A stretch of 64,000 nucleotides of DNA from JACKCP01 sp034007295 (GTDB lineage Bacteria > Desulfobacterota > Desulfobacteria > Desulfobacterales > JACKCP01), in contig JAVERC010000002.1 in NCBI GenBank assembly GCA_034007295.1, forward strand, positions 1 through 64,000. Reading direction: 5' to 3'. Positions within the stretch are counted from its first letter, which is position 1. Every line of letters begins with the position of its first letter. Positions 1-8,941 of the stretch are shown here, one piece after another. The notes beneath the pieces were generated by a model, which worked only from the letters and a program-made list of their open reading frames with translations, made no database searches and was not told where the DNA came from. The translations under genes were made by a program, and so were the position numbers.

Positions 1-76
1 CAATTAAAACTCAAACAAGAAAAATCTTGTATTCACTTGTTTTAAGGGGTTTAAGGATAAAATCTGTTTATATATG

Positions 77-97
77 TTCATTTTATTATTAAATGAA
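77..97. promoter_or_regulatory. Inverted repeat upstream of the glp genes
   Basis: In the 192-base AT-rich leader before glpA, TTCATTT (77-83) and AAATGAA (91-97) form a perfect 7-bp inverted repeat around a 7-base centre. The left arm lies in TATGTTCATT, which resembles an E. coli GlpR operator half-site, but the spacing differs from the contiguous E. coli operator. It could be an operator or chance AT-rich symmetry. No gene is seen before base 193. Confidence 0.25.
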
Positions 98-192
98 AAT
101 AAAAATGTTGTTTATCGAAAATAAATCTGGACATAAGAAATTTTTATGCTAAAAAAAAGAAACATACCTGAAAATAATACAGGAGGTTGAAG

Positions 193-1743
193 TTGATAGA
201 AACAGATGTCTTAATTATTGGTGGCGGTGCGACAGGTGCAGGAATTGCAAGGGATTTGTCTTTAAGAGGAGTCAAGTGCATTCTTGTGGAACAGCAGGAT
301 TTTAATAATGGTGCAACAGGTGCAAATCACGGACTTTTGCACAGCGGAGCAAGATATGTGGCAAAAGATCCTGAAGCTGCGTCTGAATGCAGGGTTGAAG
401 GTGAAATTTTAAAAAAACTTGCTCCTCACTGTATAGAAAATACAGGAGGGCTTTTTGTTGCTGTTGAAGGCGATGATGAAAAATATGCAGCAGATTTCCC
501 TGCTATGTGTAAAAGAGCTGATATTCCTGTAAAAAGCATTTCCTTAAAAGAAGCATTTGAAATGGAGCCTTCACTTTCTGACAGACTGATAAGTGCATAT
601 TATGTTGAAGATTCCTCCATTGATCCTTTCCGACTAACTCTTGATAATATGAATGATGCCTTAAATAACGGTTCAAAGTGCTTCAGATTTACTAAAGTTG
701 AGGGTTTTTCAAAAGATGGACGAGTTATAAAGTCAGCTTTTTTGCGTGATAAAAACACAAACAATGTTTTTGAAGTAAGGGCCCTGCAATATATAAATGC
801 TGCTGGTGCATGGGCAGGTAATATTGCATCTCTTGCAGGAGCATATATCCCAATGGTCTATTCCAAGGGAACTCTTATAATTACGTCATCAAGAATTAAT
901 AAAAGAGTAATAAACAGGCTCAGGCTTGCAGGAGACGCAGATATCCTTGTACCAGGAGGCACTGTTTCAATTCTTGGAACTACATCTGTTGAAATTGATG
1001 ATCTTGATAATATCAGGCCGACTTCAAGGGAAGTTGACTTGATAATTTCAGAGGGAATGAAAATGGTTCCATGTCTCGAAAATGTAAGATACGTGAGATC
1101 TTATGCAGGAGTAAGGCCTTTAGTGTGTTTCGGAGAAAAAGCCGGTAGGAAAATTTCAAGAAACTATACTCTTATGGATCATGAAGATCAGGGAATTGAT
1201 AATTTTATTTCAATTACAGGCGGAAAACTTACCACATACAGGCTTATGGCTGAAAAGACATCAGATCTTTGCTGCAAAAGATTAAAAAATACAAATCCTT
1301 GTCTTACAGATTCTATACCACTTCCAGAATCAGAAGGCTCAAGTTGGACAATGCCTGGAAAATCTGCATCAGAATGGCTTGGCTCAAATTCTCCCAAAGA
1401 TACTCTTTTATGTGAATGTGAAATGGTTTCAAAATCAATGGTTGATTCAGTTGTAAAAGAAATCGTAAGTCAGGGCAGAACTCCTACATTAAAGGAAATT
1501 GGACTTCGTACAAGGCTTGGTAAAGGAAGCTGTCAGGGGGCTTTTTGTTCGTTTAGAACAGCAGCTTACCTTTATGACTGCGGTGTTTTAAAAAATGAAG
1601 AGGGCATAAAAGAGATAAAGGAATTTATAAATGAGCGCTGGAAAGGTTTTATGCCTCTTATAAGGGAAAAAGAATTTGCCCAGGTTGAGCTTCAGGAAGC
1701 TTTTTTGTGTAATCTTTTCGGATTGGAAAATTCAAATATTTAA
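193..1743 (+). CDS. glpA: Anaerobic glycerol-3-phosphate dehydrogenase, subunit A
   Basis: FAD-dependent oxidation of glycerol-3-phosphate to dihydroxyacetone phosphate. About 516 aa, close to the usual GlpA length. The N-terminus has a dinucleotide-binding motif (VLIIGGGATGAG) followed by the DAO-family GATGANHGLLHSGARY stretch. The C-terminal ~100 residues hold a BFD-like [2Fe-2S] domain with Cys in CECEM and GSCQGAFC, which separates GlpA from aerobic GlpD. I chose TTG at 193 because AGGAGG (181-186) sits 6 bases before it; the in-frame TTG at 187 directly abuts that sequence. glpB follows after 10 bases. The usual third subunit gene, glpC, is not adjacent. Confidence 0.93.
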   Translation: MIETDVLIIGGGATGAGIARDLSLRGVKCILVEQQDFNNGATGANHGLLHSGARYVAKDPEAASECRVEGEILKKLAPHCIENTGGLFVAVEGDDEKYAADFPAMCKRADIPVKSISLKEAFEMEPSLSDRLISAYYVEDSSIDPFRLTLDNMNDALNNGSKCFRFTKVEGFSKDGRVIKSAFLRDKNTNNVFEVRALQYINAAGAWAGNIASLAGAYIPMVYSKGTLIITSSRINKRVINRLRLAGDADILVPGGTVSILGTTSVEIDDLDNIRPTSREVDLIISEGMKMVPCLENVRYVRSYAGVRPLVCFGEKAGRKISRNYTLMDHEDQGIDNFISITGGKLTTYRLMAEKTSDLCCKRLKNTNPCLTDSIPLPESEGSSWTMPGKSASEWLGSNSPKDTLLCECEMVSKSMVDSVVKEIVSQGRTPTLKEIGLRTRLGKGSCQGAFCSFRTAAYLYDCGVLKNEEGIKEIKEFINERWKGFMPLIREKEFAQVELQEAFLCNLFGLENSNI

Positions 1744-1753
1744 GGTGAAAAAG

Positions 1754-3088
1754 ATGAAAGAAGACCAGATTAAAACATTTGAACTTGCTGTTATTGGTGC
1801 TGGAATTGCAGGGATTGCGTCCTCTGTTTTTGCTTCATACAGAGGTATTGATACTATAATGATTGGTAGAAGTTCAGGGCTTGATTTTGCAAGCGGATGT
1901 CTTGATCTTCTCGGAAGTGAACCTTTGTCCGGTAAAAATGATTTTTCAAATCCATGGGAGGGAATAGATGTTTTGCTTAATGTAAATCCTTTTCATCCCT
2001 ATAGGAATTTATCTAAAGATTCAATAATGTCTGCTTTTAATGAATTTTCAGGATTTATGTCCTGTGCTGGTCTTCCTTTATCAGGTCAGAGCAGAAAAAA
2101 CAGTTTTATTATCACCCCTGCAGGCACTCTTAAAAAAAGTTTTTTTATTCCAAATTCAATGTATGAGGGATTTTGTGCAGTAAATGAAAAAAAGAAAATT
2201 CTTATAATATCGATTAAGGGACTTAAGGGCTTTTCAGGTATTCAGATTTGCCAAAATTTAAAAAAATATGGAATTGACTGTACAACAAGAGAAATTGAGT
2301 TTCCAGGCATAAAAATTAATAATGACCTGAATTGTCAGCACATGGCATGGGATATTGAAATGGGCAAAGCATTTGAAAGTTTTGCTTCGAAAATAAAAAC
2401 TGCTGTAAAAAATGAAAATGCCATTGGAATTCCTGCAGTTCTAGGTATTTACCAATCTGAAAATTTAAGGGCAAAACTTGAGAGGAAATTAAATCTCCCA
2501 GTTTTTGAAATTCCAACCTTTTCCCCCTCAGTTCAGGGTCTTAGAATGAAAGAAAAACTTATACAAAAACTTAAAGAAAATGGGGTTAATATAAATTTAA
2601 ATTCAAAAATTAATTCTATTCAAAAAGACAAAAACAATGATTTTATTTTTTCAATTGAAAATAATTTTCATAAAAAAACAATAATTGCAAAAAATTTAAT
2701 AATTGCTACAGGAAGGTTTTTTGGAGGAGGGCTTCAGGCTGAAAAAAGGAAAGTTTTTGAGCCTCTTTTGGATGTTTATATTGAGCAGCCTAAACCTGAC
2801 AAAGAATTATTTGAATCAGATTTTTTTGCAAAATCAGGGCATTTGATAAATAGGTGCGGAATAAAAACTGATAGATATTTCAGGCCTTTAAATTCAAAAA
2901 ATCAGGTTTTTGATGAAAATCTATTTTCTGCTGGAAGCATTTTGTCAGATCAAGACTGGAAAAGGGAAAAAAGTGGCTCTGGTATTGGTATTGTTAGTTC
3001 CTATGTCGCTGTTTCTGCATTGTCTAGATCTAAAAAAAATGAAGATGGTTCGTGTTTATTTTCGGAAAACAAAGAAAATGCTGCTTAA
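1754..3088 (+). CDS. glpB: Anaerobic glycerol-3-phosphate dehydrogenase, subunit B
   Basis: About 444 aa. It opens with a flavin-binding GxGxxG stretch (AVIGAGIAGIASSVFAS) and the GlpB-like FASGCLDLLG segment. The C-terminus has GSGIGIVSSYVAVSAL, as expected for the closing strand-helix of this fold. In the known enzyme GlpB is the FMN subunit that passes electrons from GlpA toward the membrane. The ATG at 1754 follows an AAGGTG site, and the gene is 10 bases after glpA, so the two should be co-transcribed. It is less conserved than GlpA, but context makes the assignment firm. With no glpC here, the membrane connection is unknown. Confidence 0.88.
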   Translation: MKEDQIKTFELAVIGAGIAGIASSVFASYRGIDTIMIGRSSGLDFASGCLDLLGSEPLSGKNDFSNPWEGIDVLLNVNPFHPYRNLSKDSIMSAFNEFSGFMSCAGLPLSGQSRKNSFIITPAGTLKKSFFIPNSMYEGFCAVNEKKKILIISIKGLKGFSGIQICQNLKKYGIDCTTREIEFPGIKINNDLNCQHMAWDIEMGKAFESFASKIKTAVKNENAIGIPAVLGIYQSENLRAKLERKLNLPVFEIPTFSPSVQGLRMKEKLIQKLKENGVNINLNSKINSIQKDKNNDFIFSIENNFHKKTIIAKNLIIATGRFFGGGLQAEKRKVFEPLLDVYIEQPKPDKELFESDFFAKSGHLINRCGIKTDRYFRPLNSKNQVFDENLFSAGSILSDQDWKREKSGSGIGIVSSYVAVSALSRSKKNEDGSCLFSENKENAA

Positions 3089-3200
3089 CTTTTTTTATTA
3101 TATATAATTATATTGGATGTTTTTGTTTGATTATGAAAAAAATTTTTAAGTAATTTTTCAAATATGAATATTTTGACTTGATTTCCTAATCTTATTGAAA

Positions 3201-3220
3201 TAAACAATTAACATTGTTTA
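3201..3220. promoter_or_regulatory. 20-bp palindrome upstream of glpF
   Basis: TAAACAAT (3201-3208) and ATTGTTTA (3213-3220) form a perfect 8-bp inverted repeat around TAAC. It lies 85 bases before glpF in a 216-base gap, just before a TTGACC that could be a -35 element. This is operator geometry for a dimeric regulator; which regulator is unknown. Confidence 0.35.
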
Positions 3221-3304
3221 AGAGGTTGACCATTTGAATTTAATTTTTTTTGTTTTTTTCTTGGTCATTAAATTATGGATTAATTTTTAGGGGGTAAGTT
3301 AAAC

Positions 3305-4021
3305 ATGTCTGGTTTTTTAGGTGAACTTATTGGAACAATGATTCTTGTAATTTTTGGATGTGGAGTTGTGGGCGGAGTAGTTCTTAATAAATCAAAGGCA
3401 CAGGATTCAGGCTGGATTGTTATTACTTTTGGCTGGGGTTTTGCAGTGGCATTTGCAGTTTATGTTGTTGGTAAATATTCAGGTGCCCATATAAATCCTG
3501 CAGTAACAATTGGTCTTGCATTCAGTGGATATTTCCCATGGGCTAAAGTCCCTGTGTATATTTTAGCACAGATGATTGGTGCTTTTATTGGAGCATGTAT
3601 TGTTTATATTCATTATCTTCCCCATTGGGAACAAACAGAAGATAAAGATGCAAAACTTGCTGTTTTTTCAACAGATCCGGCAATACCTCATACCTTTGCA
3701 AATCTAGCTTCTGAAATTATAGGTACTGCTGTACTTGTTTTTGGACTTTTGGGTATTGGTGCAAATCAGTTTACAGAAGGCTTAAATCCATTGATTGTTG
3801 GTTTTTTTATTGTAGCAATCGGACTTTCTCTTGGAGGAACTACAGGATACGCAATTAATCCTGCAAGGGATCTTGGTCCAAGGCTTGCTCATTTTGTTCT
3901 TCCTATTGCCGGCAAAAGGGATGCAAACTGGAGTTATGCTTGGATTCCTGTTGTAGGGCCAATTATTGGCGGTTTTGTTGGCGGTTTTCTTTATAAAATT
4001 CTAACTTGCTGTATAAGTTAA
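3305..4021 (+). CDS. glpF: Glycerol facilitator (aquaglyceroporin)
   Basis: MIP-family channel for glycerol entry, 238 aa. Both pore motifs are intact: AHINPAVTIG near residue 64 and YAINPARDLGPR near residue 185. The Asp after the second NPAR is the residue typical of glycerol channels rather than strict water channels. Six hydrophobic membrane segments can be followed. The ATG follows a GGGGGTAAG ribosome site. It lies between glpAB and glpK on the same strand, with a regulatory-looking gap on each side, so it may be its own unit or part of a glp regulon. Confidence 0.95.
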   Translation: MSGFLGELIGTMILVIFGCGVVGGVVLNKSKAQDSGWIVITFGWGFAVAFAVYVVGKYSGAHINPAVTIGLAFSGYFPWAKVPVYILAQMIGAFIGACIVYIHYLPHWEQTEDKDAKLAVFSTDPAIPHTFANLASEIIGTAVLVFGLLGIGANQFTEGLNPLIVGFFIVAIGLSLGGTTGYAINPARDLGPRLAHFVLPIAGKRDANWSYAWIPVVGPIIGGFVGGFLYKILTCCIS

Positions 4022-4210
4022 GCTTATTGACTGTTTAAATGGATTTTGTCCATTAATCAATGGCCGTAAATATATTTTTTTGTTTAAGATGATTTATAAA
4101 CTCAGGCACTAGGTAAAAAATAAATTTTAAAAGTATGAAATGCCTGGTCCAGATAAGTTTTCGGTCATTTAATAAATATAGACTGTAAATATATAATCGG
4201 GAGAAGCAAA

Positions 4211-5707
4211 ATGTCTGAAAAAAAATTTGTTCTTGCCATAGATCAGGGAACTACAAGTTCTAGAGCCATAATTTTTGATAAGAGCGGTCATATAGTAAAT
4301 GTTACTCAAAAAAAATTTACTCAGATTTTTCCAAAACCTGGATGGGTTGAGCATGATGCAATGGAAATTTGGTCTTCTGTTCAGTCTGTTGCTGCAGAAG
4401 CTTTAGCTCATAAAAATGTGTCAGGTGGAGAAATTGCAGCAATTGGGATTACAAATCAGAGAGAAACAACTGTTGTATGGGATAAAAACACAGGACGTCC
4501 TATATATAATGCCATAGTTTGGCAGTCTAGGCAGACAGCTGAAATATGCGAAGAACTTAAGGAAAAAGGTTTAAACGATATTTTCAGAGATAAAACAGGG
4601 CTTCTTGTTGACGCTTATTTTTCCGGAACAAAAGTAAAATGGATTCTTGATAATGTTGAAGGTGCAAGGGAAAAGGCTTTAAACGGAGATTTGCTTTTTG
4701 GAACGATTGATACCTGGCTTACATGGAAACTTACAAATTCAAAGGTTCATGTGACAGACTATTCAAACGCTTCAAGAACTTTAATGTACAATATTCATGA
4801 ATTAAAATGGGATAATGAGCTTCTTGATTATCTTGGCGTCCCTGAATCAATGCTTCCTACAGTCAAGCCTTCTTCTGAAATATATGGGTATACAACTCCT
4901 GAGACATTTTATGGTCATGAAATCCCAATAGCTGGAATGGCAGGTGACCAACAGGCTGCATTGTTTGGCCAGGCATGTTTTACTGAAGGCATGGCAAAAA
5001 ACACCTATGGAACCGGATGTTTTATGCTCATGAATACAGGTGAAAAAGCTGTTAAGTCTGAAAACGGGCTTCTTACAACAATTGCCTGGGGTATTAACGG
5101 AAAAGTAAAATATGCACTTGAAGGATCTGTTTTTGTTGCAGGATCTGCAATTCAGTGGCTTAGAGACGGGCTTAGAATGTTTAGAAATGCATCTGATTGT
5201 GAAAGCTATGCAAATAGAATAAAAAGTACTCAAGGCGTTTATGTTGTTCCTGCATTTGTAGGTCTTGGAACTCCATATTGGGATAGTGATGTAAGAGGAT
5301 GTATTTTTGGTCTTACAAGAGGAACAGAAAAAGAGCATTTTGTGCGTGCTACAATAGAATCTCTAGCTTATCAGACAAAGGATGTTTTGTCTGCAATGGA
5401 AGCTGATTCAGGAATCAGCATAAAAAAATTAAGAGTTGACGGAGGAGCATGTGCTAATAATTTTCTTCTTCAGTTTCAAAGTGATATTTTAAAGACAGAA
5501 GTTGAACGCCCTGAATGCATTGAAACAACTGCTCTTGGAGCAGCATATCTTGCAGGTCTTGCTGTTGGTTTCTGGCAGGATAAAAAAGAAATTGCAGAAC
5601 AATGGGCTGTAGAAAGAAATTTTAATGTTGAAATGGAATCAAAAGAGTCTGATGAACTTTATGAGGGCTGGAAAAAAGCTGTTTCTGCTTCAATGTGTTT
5701 TAAATAA
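4211..5707 (+). CDS. glpK: Glycerol kinase
   Basis: Phosphorylates glycerol to glycerol-3-phosphate, trapping it for GlpAB. 498 aa, the normal GlpK length. FGGY-family features include the N-terminal phosphate-binding LAIDQGTTSSRAIIFD, the GITNQRETTVVWD segment, the mid-protein AGMAGDQQAALFGQ, and GTGCFMLMNTG. The C-terminal family signature is present as LRVDGGACANNFLLQ. A GGGAG site precedes the ATG. Two hairpins follow the stop, so transcription probably ends here. Confidence 0.96.
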   Translation: MSEKKFVLAIDQGTTSSRAIIFDKSGHIVNVTQKKFTQIFPKPGWVEHDAMEIWSSVQSVAAEALAHKNVSGGEIAAIGITNQRETTVVWDKNTGRPIYNAIVWQSRQTAEICEELKEKGLNDIFRDKTGLLVDAYFSGTKVKWILDNVEGAREKALNGDLLFGTIDTWLTWKLTNSKVHVTDYSNASRTLMYNIHELKWDNELLDYLGVPESMLPTVKPSSEIYGYTTPETFYGHEIPIAGMAGDQQAALFGQACFTEGMAKNTYGTGCFMLMNTGEKAVKSENGLLTTIAWGINGKVKYALEGSVFVAGSAIQWLRDGLRMFRNASDCESYANRIKSTQGVYVVPAFVGLGTPYWDSDVRGCIFGLTRGTEKEHFVRATIESLAYQTKDVLSAMEADSGISIKKLRVDGGACANNFLLQFQSDILKTEVERPECIETTALGAAYLAGLAVGFWQDKKEIAEQWAVERNFNVEMESKESDELYEGWKKAVSASMCFK

Positions 5708-5718
5708 AGAGTTCCTTT

Positions 5719-5736
5719 CTGCAAAGAAATTTGCAG
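5719..5736 (+). terminator. Small hairpin after glpK
   Basis: CTGCAAA and TTTGCAG pair perfectly around GAAA, 12 bases after the glpK stop, followed by a short pyrimidine run (TTTCCCTTCC). It is probably a minor stop or 3'-end protection upstream of the stronger hairpin at 5755. Confidence 0.45.
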
Positions 5737-5754
5737 TTTCCCTTCCTTAAATAT

Positions 5755-5797
5755 ACAGGGACAGAATATATGCCGTATTTTGTCCCTGTTATTTTAG
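5755..5797 (+). terminator. Intrinsic terminator of glpK
   Basis: ACAGGGACA (5755-5763) pairs perfectly with TGTCCCTGT (5781-5789). The stem extends inward by about five more pairs around TATGCCG, and a T-rich tract follows. It separates the glp genes from the next gene, at 5970. Confidence 0.7.
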
Positions 5798-5969
5798 AGT
5801 AAACAAAGACAAATTATAATTGATTTATTCTTTTTAAAAAAATATAAAGCAGATTCATTGATTTTGATAAAGTATTTGTATAGCTTTTAAAGTATATATT
5901 ATCCTGACTAGATAAGCTCATATTTCAGGTGTTTTAGCTAATTATTTATTTTATTCAAAAGGGGTTTTT

Positions 5970-6494
5970 ATGCTTTATGAATTTAGAGGGGTGTGTCCGA
6001 AAATAGGTGAAAATACTTATGTTAGTGAAACTGCAACAATAATAGGCAGCGTTGAAATAGGTAATAATTGTTATATTGGGCATGGGGCAATTTTAAGGGG
6101 TGATTACGGTAAAATTGTAATTGGTGACGGAACAGCTGTTGAAGAAGGTGTTATTATTCATTCGCCTCCTGGTGAAACAAATAATATCGGCAAAAAAGTT
6201 ACCCTTGGACACGGTGCAATTTTGCATGGAAAAAAGATTGGTGATTATGCTGTTGTTGGAATGGGAGCCGTTTTAAGTATTTTGTCTGAGGTTGGCGACA
6301 GAACTATAATTGCAGAGGGTTCAGTTGTAAAAATGCGTCAGATCGTTCCTGAAAAACAGATCTTTGCTGGAAATCCTGCTGTTTTTGTAAGGGATTTGGA
6401 GAAAAGAGATATTGAAATGTGGGATTTTGGAAAGCAGCTTTATATTGATCTTGCAAAAGAATATTTAGAAAATGGGATGAAGCCTGTTTTGTAA
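5970..6494 (+). CDS. Gamma-carbonic-anhydrase-like hexapeptide-repeat protein
   Basis: 174 aa left-handed beta-helix protein of the YrdA/CaiE/gamma-carbonic anhydrase group. Hexapeptide turns run from about residue 15 to 120. The three His that bind metal in gamma-class enzymes appear to be kept: H64 (VIIHSPPG), H81 (TLGHGA) and H86 (ILHGKK). Bicarbonate/CO2 interconversion is therefore possible, but many family members have no proven substrate. An AGGGG site precedes the ATG. It stands alone between two terminators, so it is probably a single-gene unit. Confidence 0.85.
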   Translation: MLYEFRGVCPKIGENTYVSETATIIGSVEIGNNCYIGHGAILRGDYGKIVIGDGTAVEEGVIIHSPPGETNNIGKKVTLGHGAILHGKKIGDYAVVGMGAVLSILSEVGDRTIIAEGSVVKMRQIVPEKQIFAGNPAVFVRDLEKRDIEMWDFGKQLYIDLAKEYLENGMKPVL

Positions 6495-6520
6495 ATTTGA
6501 TAATTATTTTTTTAAAAAAA

Positions 6521-6557
6521 TTCTGGCGAGATGATTAATCCCGTCAGAATTTTTTTT
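6521..6557 (+). terminator. Intrinsic terminator
   Basis: TTCTGGCGAGAT pairs with ATCCCGTCAGAA (one A-C mismatch, one G-T pair) around GATTA, followed by eight T. It lies 26 bases after the gamma-carbonic-anhydrase-like gene. Confidence 0.8.
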
Positions 6558-6645
6558 GAAACATATTGGAGAGAATGGTCAAATTTATTTGCTGATTTTT
6601 TTATTCCTAGGACTTAATGATTATTTATAAAATTAAAGTTAGGTT

Positions 6646-6675
6646 TGGTCCCCAGGTAAAACTCCCTGGGAACCA
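6646..6675. repeat. Dispersed palindromic element (intergenic copy)
   Basis: TGGTCCCCAGG (6646-6656) and CCTGGGAACCA (6665-6675) pair with one mismatch around TAAAACTC. The TTCCC/GGGAA arms match the style of the two palindromes inside pfaD (14839-14916), suggesting one family of short palindromic elements. This copy sits in the 267-base gap between two convergent genes. Confidence 0.5.
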
Positions 6676-6761
6676 TTGCTACTGACACATAAATCCCGTT
6701 CATTAATGAAGTAAACAGCCTGAAACAAAAGGGGGAGGATTTATTGTTTCAGGCATTAATT

Positions 6762-8147
6762 CTAGCTTGCCATTTTAACTGCTGTTGAATATTTTTCTCC
6801 GTTCAATTTGTTTGATCTTTTCCAGATATTCATTTTTTCAGCATCTTTTATAAGGTCTTCCCTGAAATCAGGATGAGCTATTGAAATAAGTGCTTCAGCT
6901 CTTTCCCAGGTTGATTTGCCTTTTAAAGAAACAATTCCGTATTCTGTAACTACATAGTGAACTGCTGTTCTTGGAAGAGTTACAATTGTTCCGGGGCTTA
7001 GTGTTGGTTTTATTCTTGAAACTTTTTCACCGTTTTTTAGTGTCGCAGTTGAAGTAAAGCAGATAAAAGCTTTTCCGCCGTTTGAATGATATGCTCCGTA
7101 ATGGAAATCAAATTGTCCGCCTGTGCCTGAAATTTGTCTTGTTCCGGAAGATTCAGATGAAACCTGACCAAAAAGGTCTGTTTCAATTGCATTGTTTATT
7201 GACATGAAATTTGAAATTGAAGCTATTACTTTTGGATCATTTATCCATTCTACAGAATAGCTTGCACAGGAATTGTTATTGTCTAAAAAATCATAAAGAT
7301 CTTTGCTTCCAAGAGCAAAGGTATATGTCATTTTTCCAGGGCAAAATTCCTTGTATTTATTTGTAACTACACCTGAATTATACATGTGCATAAAAGCATC
7401 AACAAGCATTTCACTGTGAACTGACAAGTCTTTCAAATCAGACTTTGCAAGCATTCTTCCCACAGCATCGGGCATTCCGCCGATTCCAAGCTGGATGCAT
7501 GCACGATCAGGTATTTCATTTACAATAAATTCTGCAATTTTTTCTTCTTCTTCAGAAATTTTAGGATCAGGAAGGCAAAGCATTGGTTCATGATCTGATT
7601 CAACAATATAGTCAACTTCACTTATATGAATAGACTCATTTATTCCGCCGGGGCAGTATGGAATATTTTTGTTTACTTCAACAATTACAATTGATGCAGC
7701 ATCTGCCTGTGCTTTTTGAACTGAATTTCCAATACCAAAATTAAAATTTCCTGAAGAGTCCATTTCAGAAGTTCTTACAATAAATACATCTCCCCTTACG
7801 TCATTTTTTTTATAATATTCAGGTCCTTCATGATAAAGAATGGGGATGTAGCTGCAAAGTTTCATATCATGTAAAATTCTGTCTCCTGCAGTAAAATGCC
7901 AGTTATTGTAGCAAAATGTTTCCTGTTCCGGGTCGCAGTAAGCTGCTGCTGAAAGGCCGGGGAATCCAACCCCTCTTATTTTAATGTCTTTAAGTTCTCC
8001 TTTTTTCTTTGCAAGCTCTTTATCAAGAAGAATCGGGGCACATAAAAAATTACCATAATCAATCCAATGGCCGTCTTTAATTGCAGAAAGTGCTTTTTGC
8101 GGTGAGCATAATTTTGAGTTGTATTCTTTTGTATAACTTGGCTTCAT
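6762..8147 (-). CDS. Acetyl-CoA hydrolase/CoA-transferase family protein
   Basis: About 461 aa. It moves CoA between acyl groups or hydrolyses acetyl-CoA; the exact pair (acetate/succinate, acetate/4-hydroxybutyrate or other) cannot be read from sequence. Family features are the N-terminal DGHWIDYGNF segment, IQLGIGGMPDAVG in the middle, GTGGQFDFHYGA, and the C-terminal VVTEYGIVSLKGKSTWERA followed by AHPDFRE. The ATG at 8147 follows AAGGAGAG; an upstream in-frame ATG at 8192 has no such site and lies within the promoter. A sigma-54 promoter lies about 42 bases upstream, and a sigma-54 activator gene is found 0.8 kb away, so carbon-dependent induction is likely. Confidence 0.88.
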   Translation of the reverse strand: MKPSYTKEYNSKLCSPQKALSAIKDGHWIDYGNFLCAPILLDKELAKKKGELKDIKIRGVGFPGLSAAAYCDPEQETFCYNNWHFTAGDRILHDMKLCSYIPILYHEGPEYYKKNDVRGDVFIVRTSEMDSSGNFNFGIGNSVQKAQADAASIVIVEVNKNIPYCPGGINESIHISEVDYIVESDHEPMLCLPDPKISEEEEKIAEFIVNEIPDRACIQLGIGGMPDAVGRMLAKSDLKDLSVHSEMLVDAFMHMYNSGVVTNKYKEFCPGKMTYTFALGSKDLYDFLDNNNSCASYSVEWINDPKVIASISNFMSINNAIETDLFGQVSSESSGTRQISGTGGQFDFHYGAYHSNGGKAFICFTSTATLKNGEKVSRIKPTLSPGTIVTLPRTAVHYVVTEYGIVSLKGKSTWERAEALISIAHPDFREDLIKDAEKMNIWKRSNKLNGEKYSTAVKMAS

Positions 8148-8188
8148 TGTTCTCTCCTTATGGTTTTTTTGTGTTTGCCATAGGTAAA

Positions 8189-8203
8189 GCAAGTGGTGTG
8201 CCA
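8189..8203 (-). promoter_or_regulatory. Sigma-54 (-24/-12) promoter of the CoA-transferase gene
   Basis: Read on the minus strand, this is TGGCAC, five bases, TTGC, with the GG and GC doublets exactly 10 bases apart as required for sigma-54 holoenzyme. Initiation would fall near 8177, leaving a leader of about 30 bases before ATG 8147 that contains AAGGAGAG. Confidence 0.8.
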
Positions 8204-8274
8204 GGTTATAGGTTGATTTTTAACTATTTGAAATTATGGAATAAAAATAAATAGATTATTTAAAAAAATATAAA

Positions 8275-8344
8275 ATACGACAAAAAATACGCATATTTGA
8301 AGGCTGGTCAGTTTTATACGACATTGATGTCGGTCAATACGACA
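8275..8344 (-). promoter_or_regulatory. Candidate upstream activator sites for the sigma-54 promoter
   Basis: TGTCGTAT (minus strand) occurs three times, at 8275-8282, 8316-8323 and 8337-8344. A perfect palindrome, CGACATTGATGTCG (8319-8332), overlaps the latter two. They lie about 70-140 bases upstream of the -24 element, the normal place for enhancer-binding-protein sites. The likely binder is the activator encoded at 8982-10766 (inference). Confidence 0.55.
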
Positions 8345-8358
8345 AAAAAGACGTTGTT

Positions 8359-8739
8359 TTATTTTTGGAGTTTAAGAGAAATGATATTTTCCATAAAGCT
8401 GAAATGCTTGTCCAGTGTGTATATTCTACAATTATTTTGCTTTGCATTCTGAGCAATTATCAGGTCAGGTATTCCAATTTCATTGAGCCCGCTTAAAAGG
8501 CATTTGTATTGATATTCAATAATTTCATCCCAAATGACATTAATTTCCAGTTTATTAATATGATGCAGCAAACTAATAAGTTTTGTTTCATTTTTGATTT
8601 TAAGAAAAGGTATTAATTCTGTGAGTATAAGGTCATTTGTTACAAGAAGATTTTCATCAATTAAAAAATCCATATATAAAGAATTAATACTGCCTTTAAA
8701 ATAGTCTATCCATATTGAGGTATCAACCAGAACTTTCAT
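8359..8739 (-). CDS. vapC: PIN-domain ribonuclease toxin (VapC family)
   Basis: 126 aa, typical for VapC. PIN-domain acidic residues are visible: Asp in LVDTSIWIDYF at the N-terminus, Glu in LILTELIPF, and Asp in GIPDLIIAQNA and YTLDKHF. Family members cleave specific RNAs, often tRNA, when freed from VapB. The ATG at 8739 overlaps the vapB stop by four bases (ATGA), the usual coupled arrangement. It ends just outside the activator sites of the CoA-transferase gene. The exact RNA target is unknown. Confidence 0.88.
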   Translation of the reverse strand: MKVLVDTSIWIDYFKGSINSLYMDFLIDENLLVTNDLILTELIPFLKIKNETKLISLLHHINKLEINVIWDEIIEYQYKCLLSGLNEIGIPDLIIAQNAKQNNCRIYTLDKHFSFMENIISLKLQK

Positions 8740-8930
8740 TTACGGCTCCGGATAGTTTCCAAATCAATGTCTAAATTAATTTTTCCCTTAAAATCTTTTA
8801 TCTCTGATAATTTCGATTTTCTGATTAATTCTTCAAGTGCAGTTATAATTACTTTTGTTTTTGTATTGATTTGAGCAGCTTTCATGGCTTCATTTATTAA
8901 GTCTTCTGGTAAATCAAGTGTTGTTCTCAT
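8736..8930 (-). CDS. vapB: VapB-type antitoxin
   Basis: 64 aa. It begins MRTTLDLPEDLINEAMKAA, the ribbon-helix-helix start of VapB antitoxins that bind DNA as dimers. The C-terminal half is charged and would wrap the toxin. GGAG lies 6 bases before the ATG. It is translationally coupled to vapC. The two palindromic operator-like boxes at 8942-8976 support autoregulation by the VapBC complex. Confidence 0.88.
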   Translation of the reverse strand: MRTTLDLPEDLINEAMKAAQINTKTKVIITALEELIRKSKLSEIKDFKGKINLDIDLETIRSRK

Positions 8931-8941
8931 GATAATCTCCT

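Noticed and set aside
4847..5338. 163-codon minus-strand ORF inside glpK
   Set aside because: glpK is full-length with all motifs; the antisense ORF has no family features.
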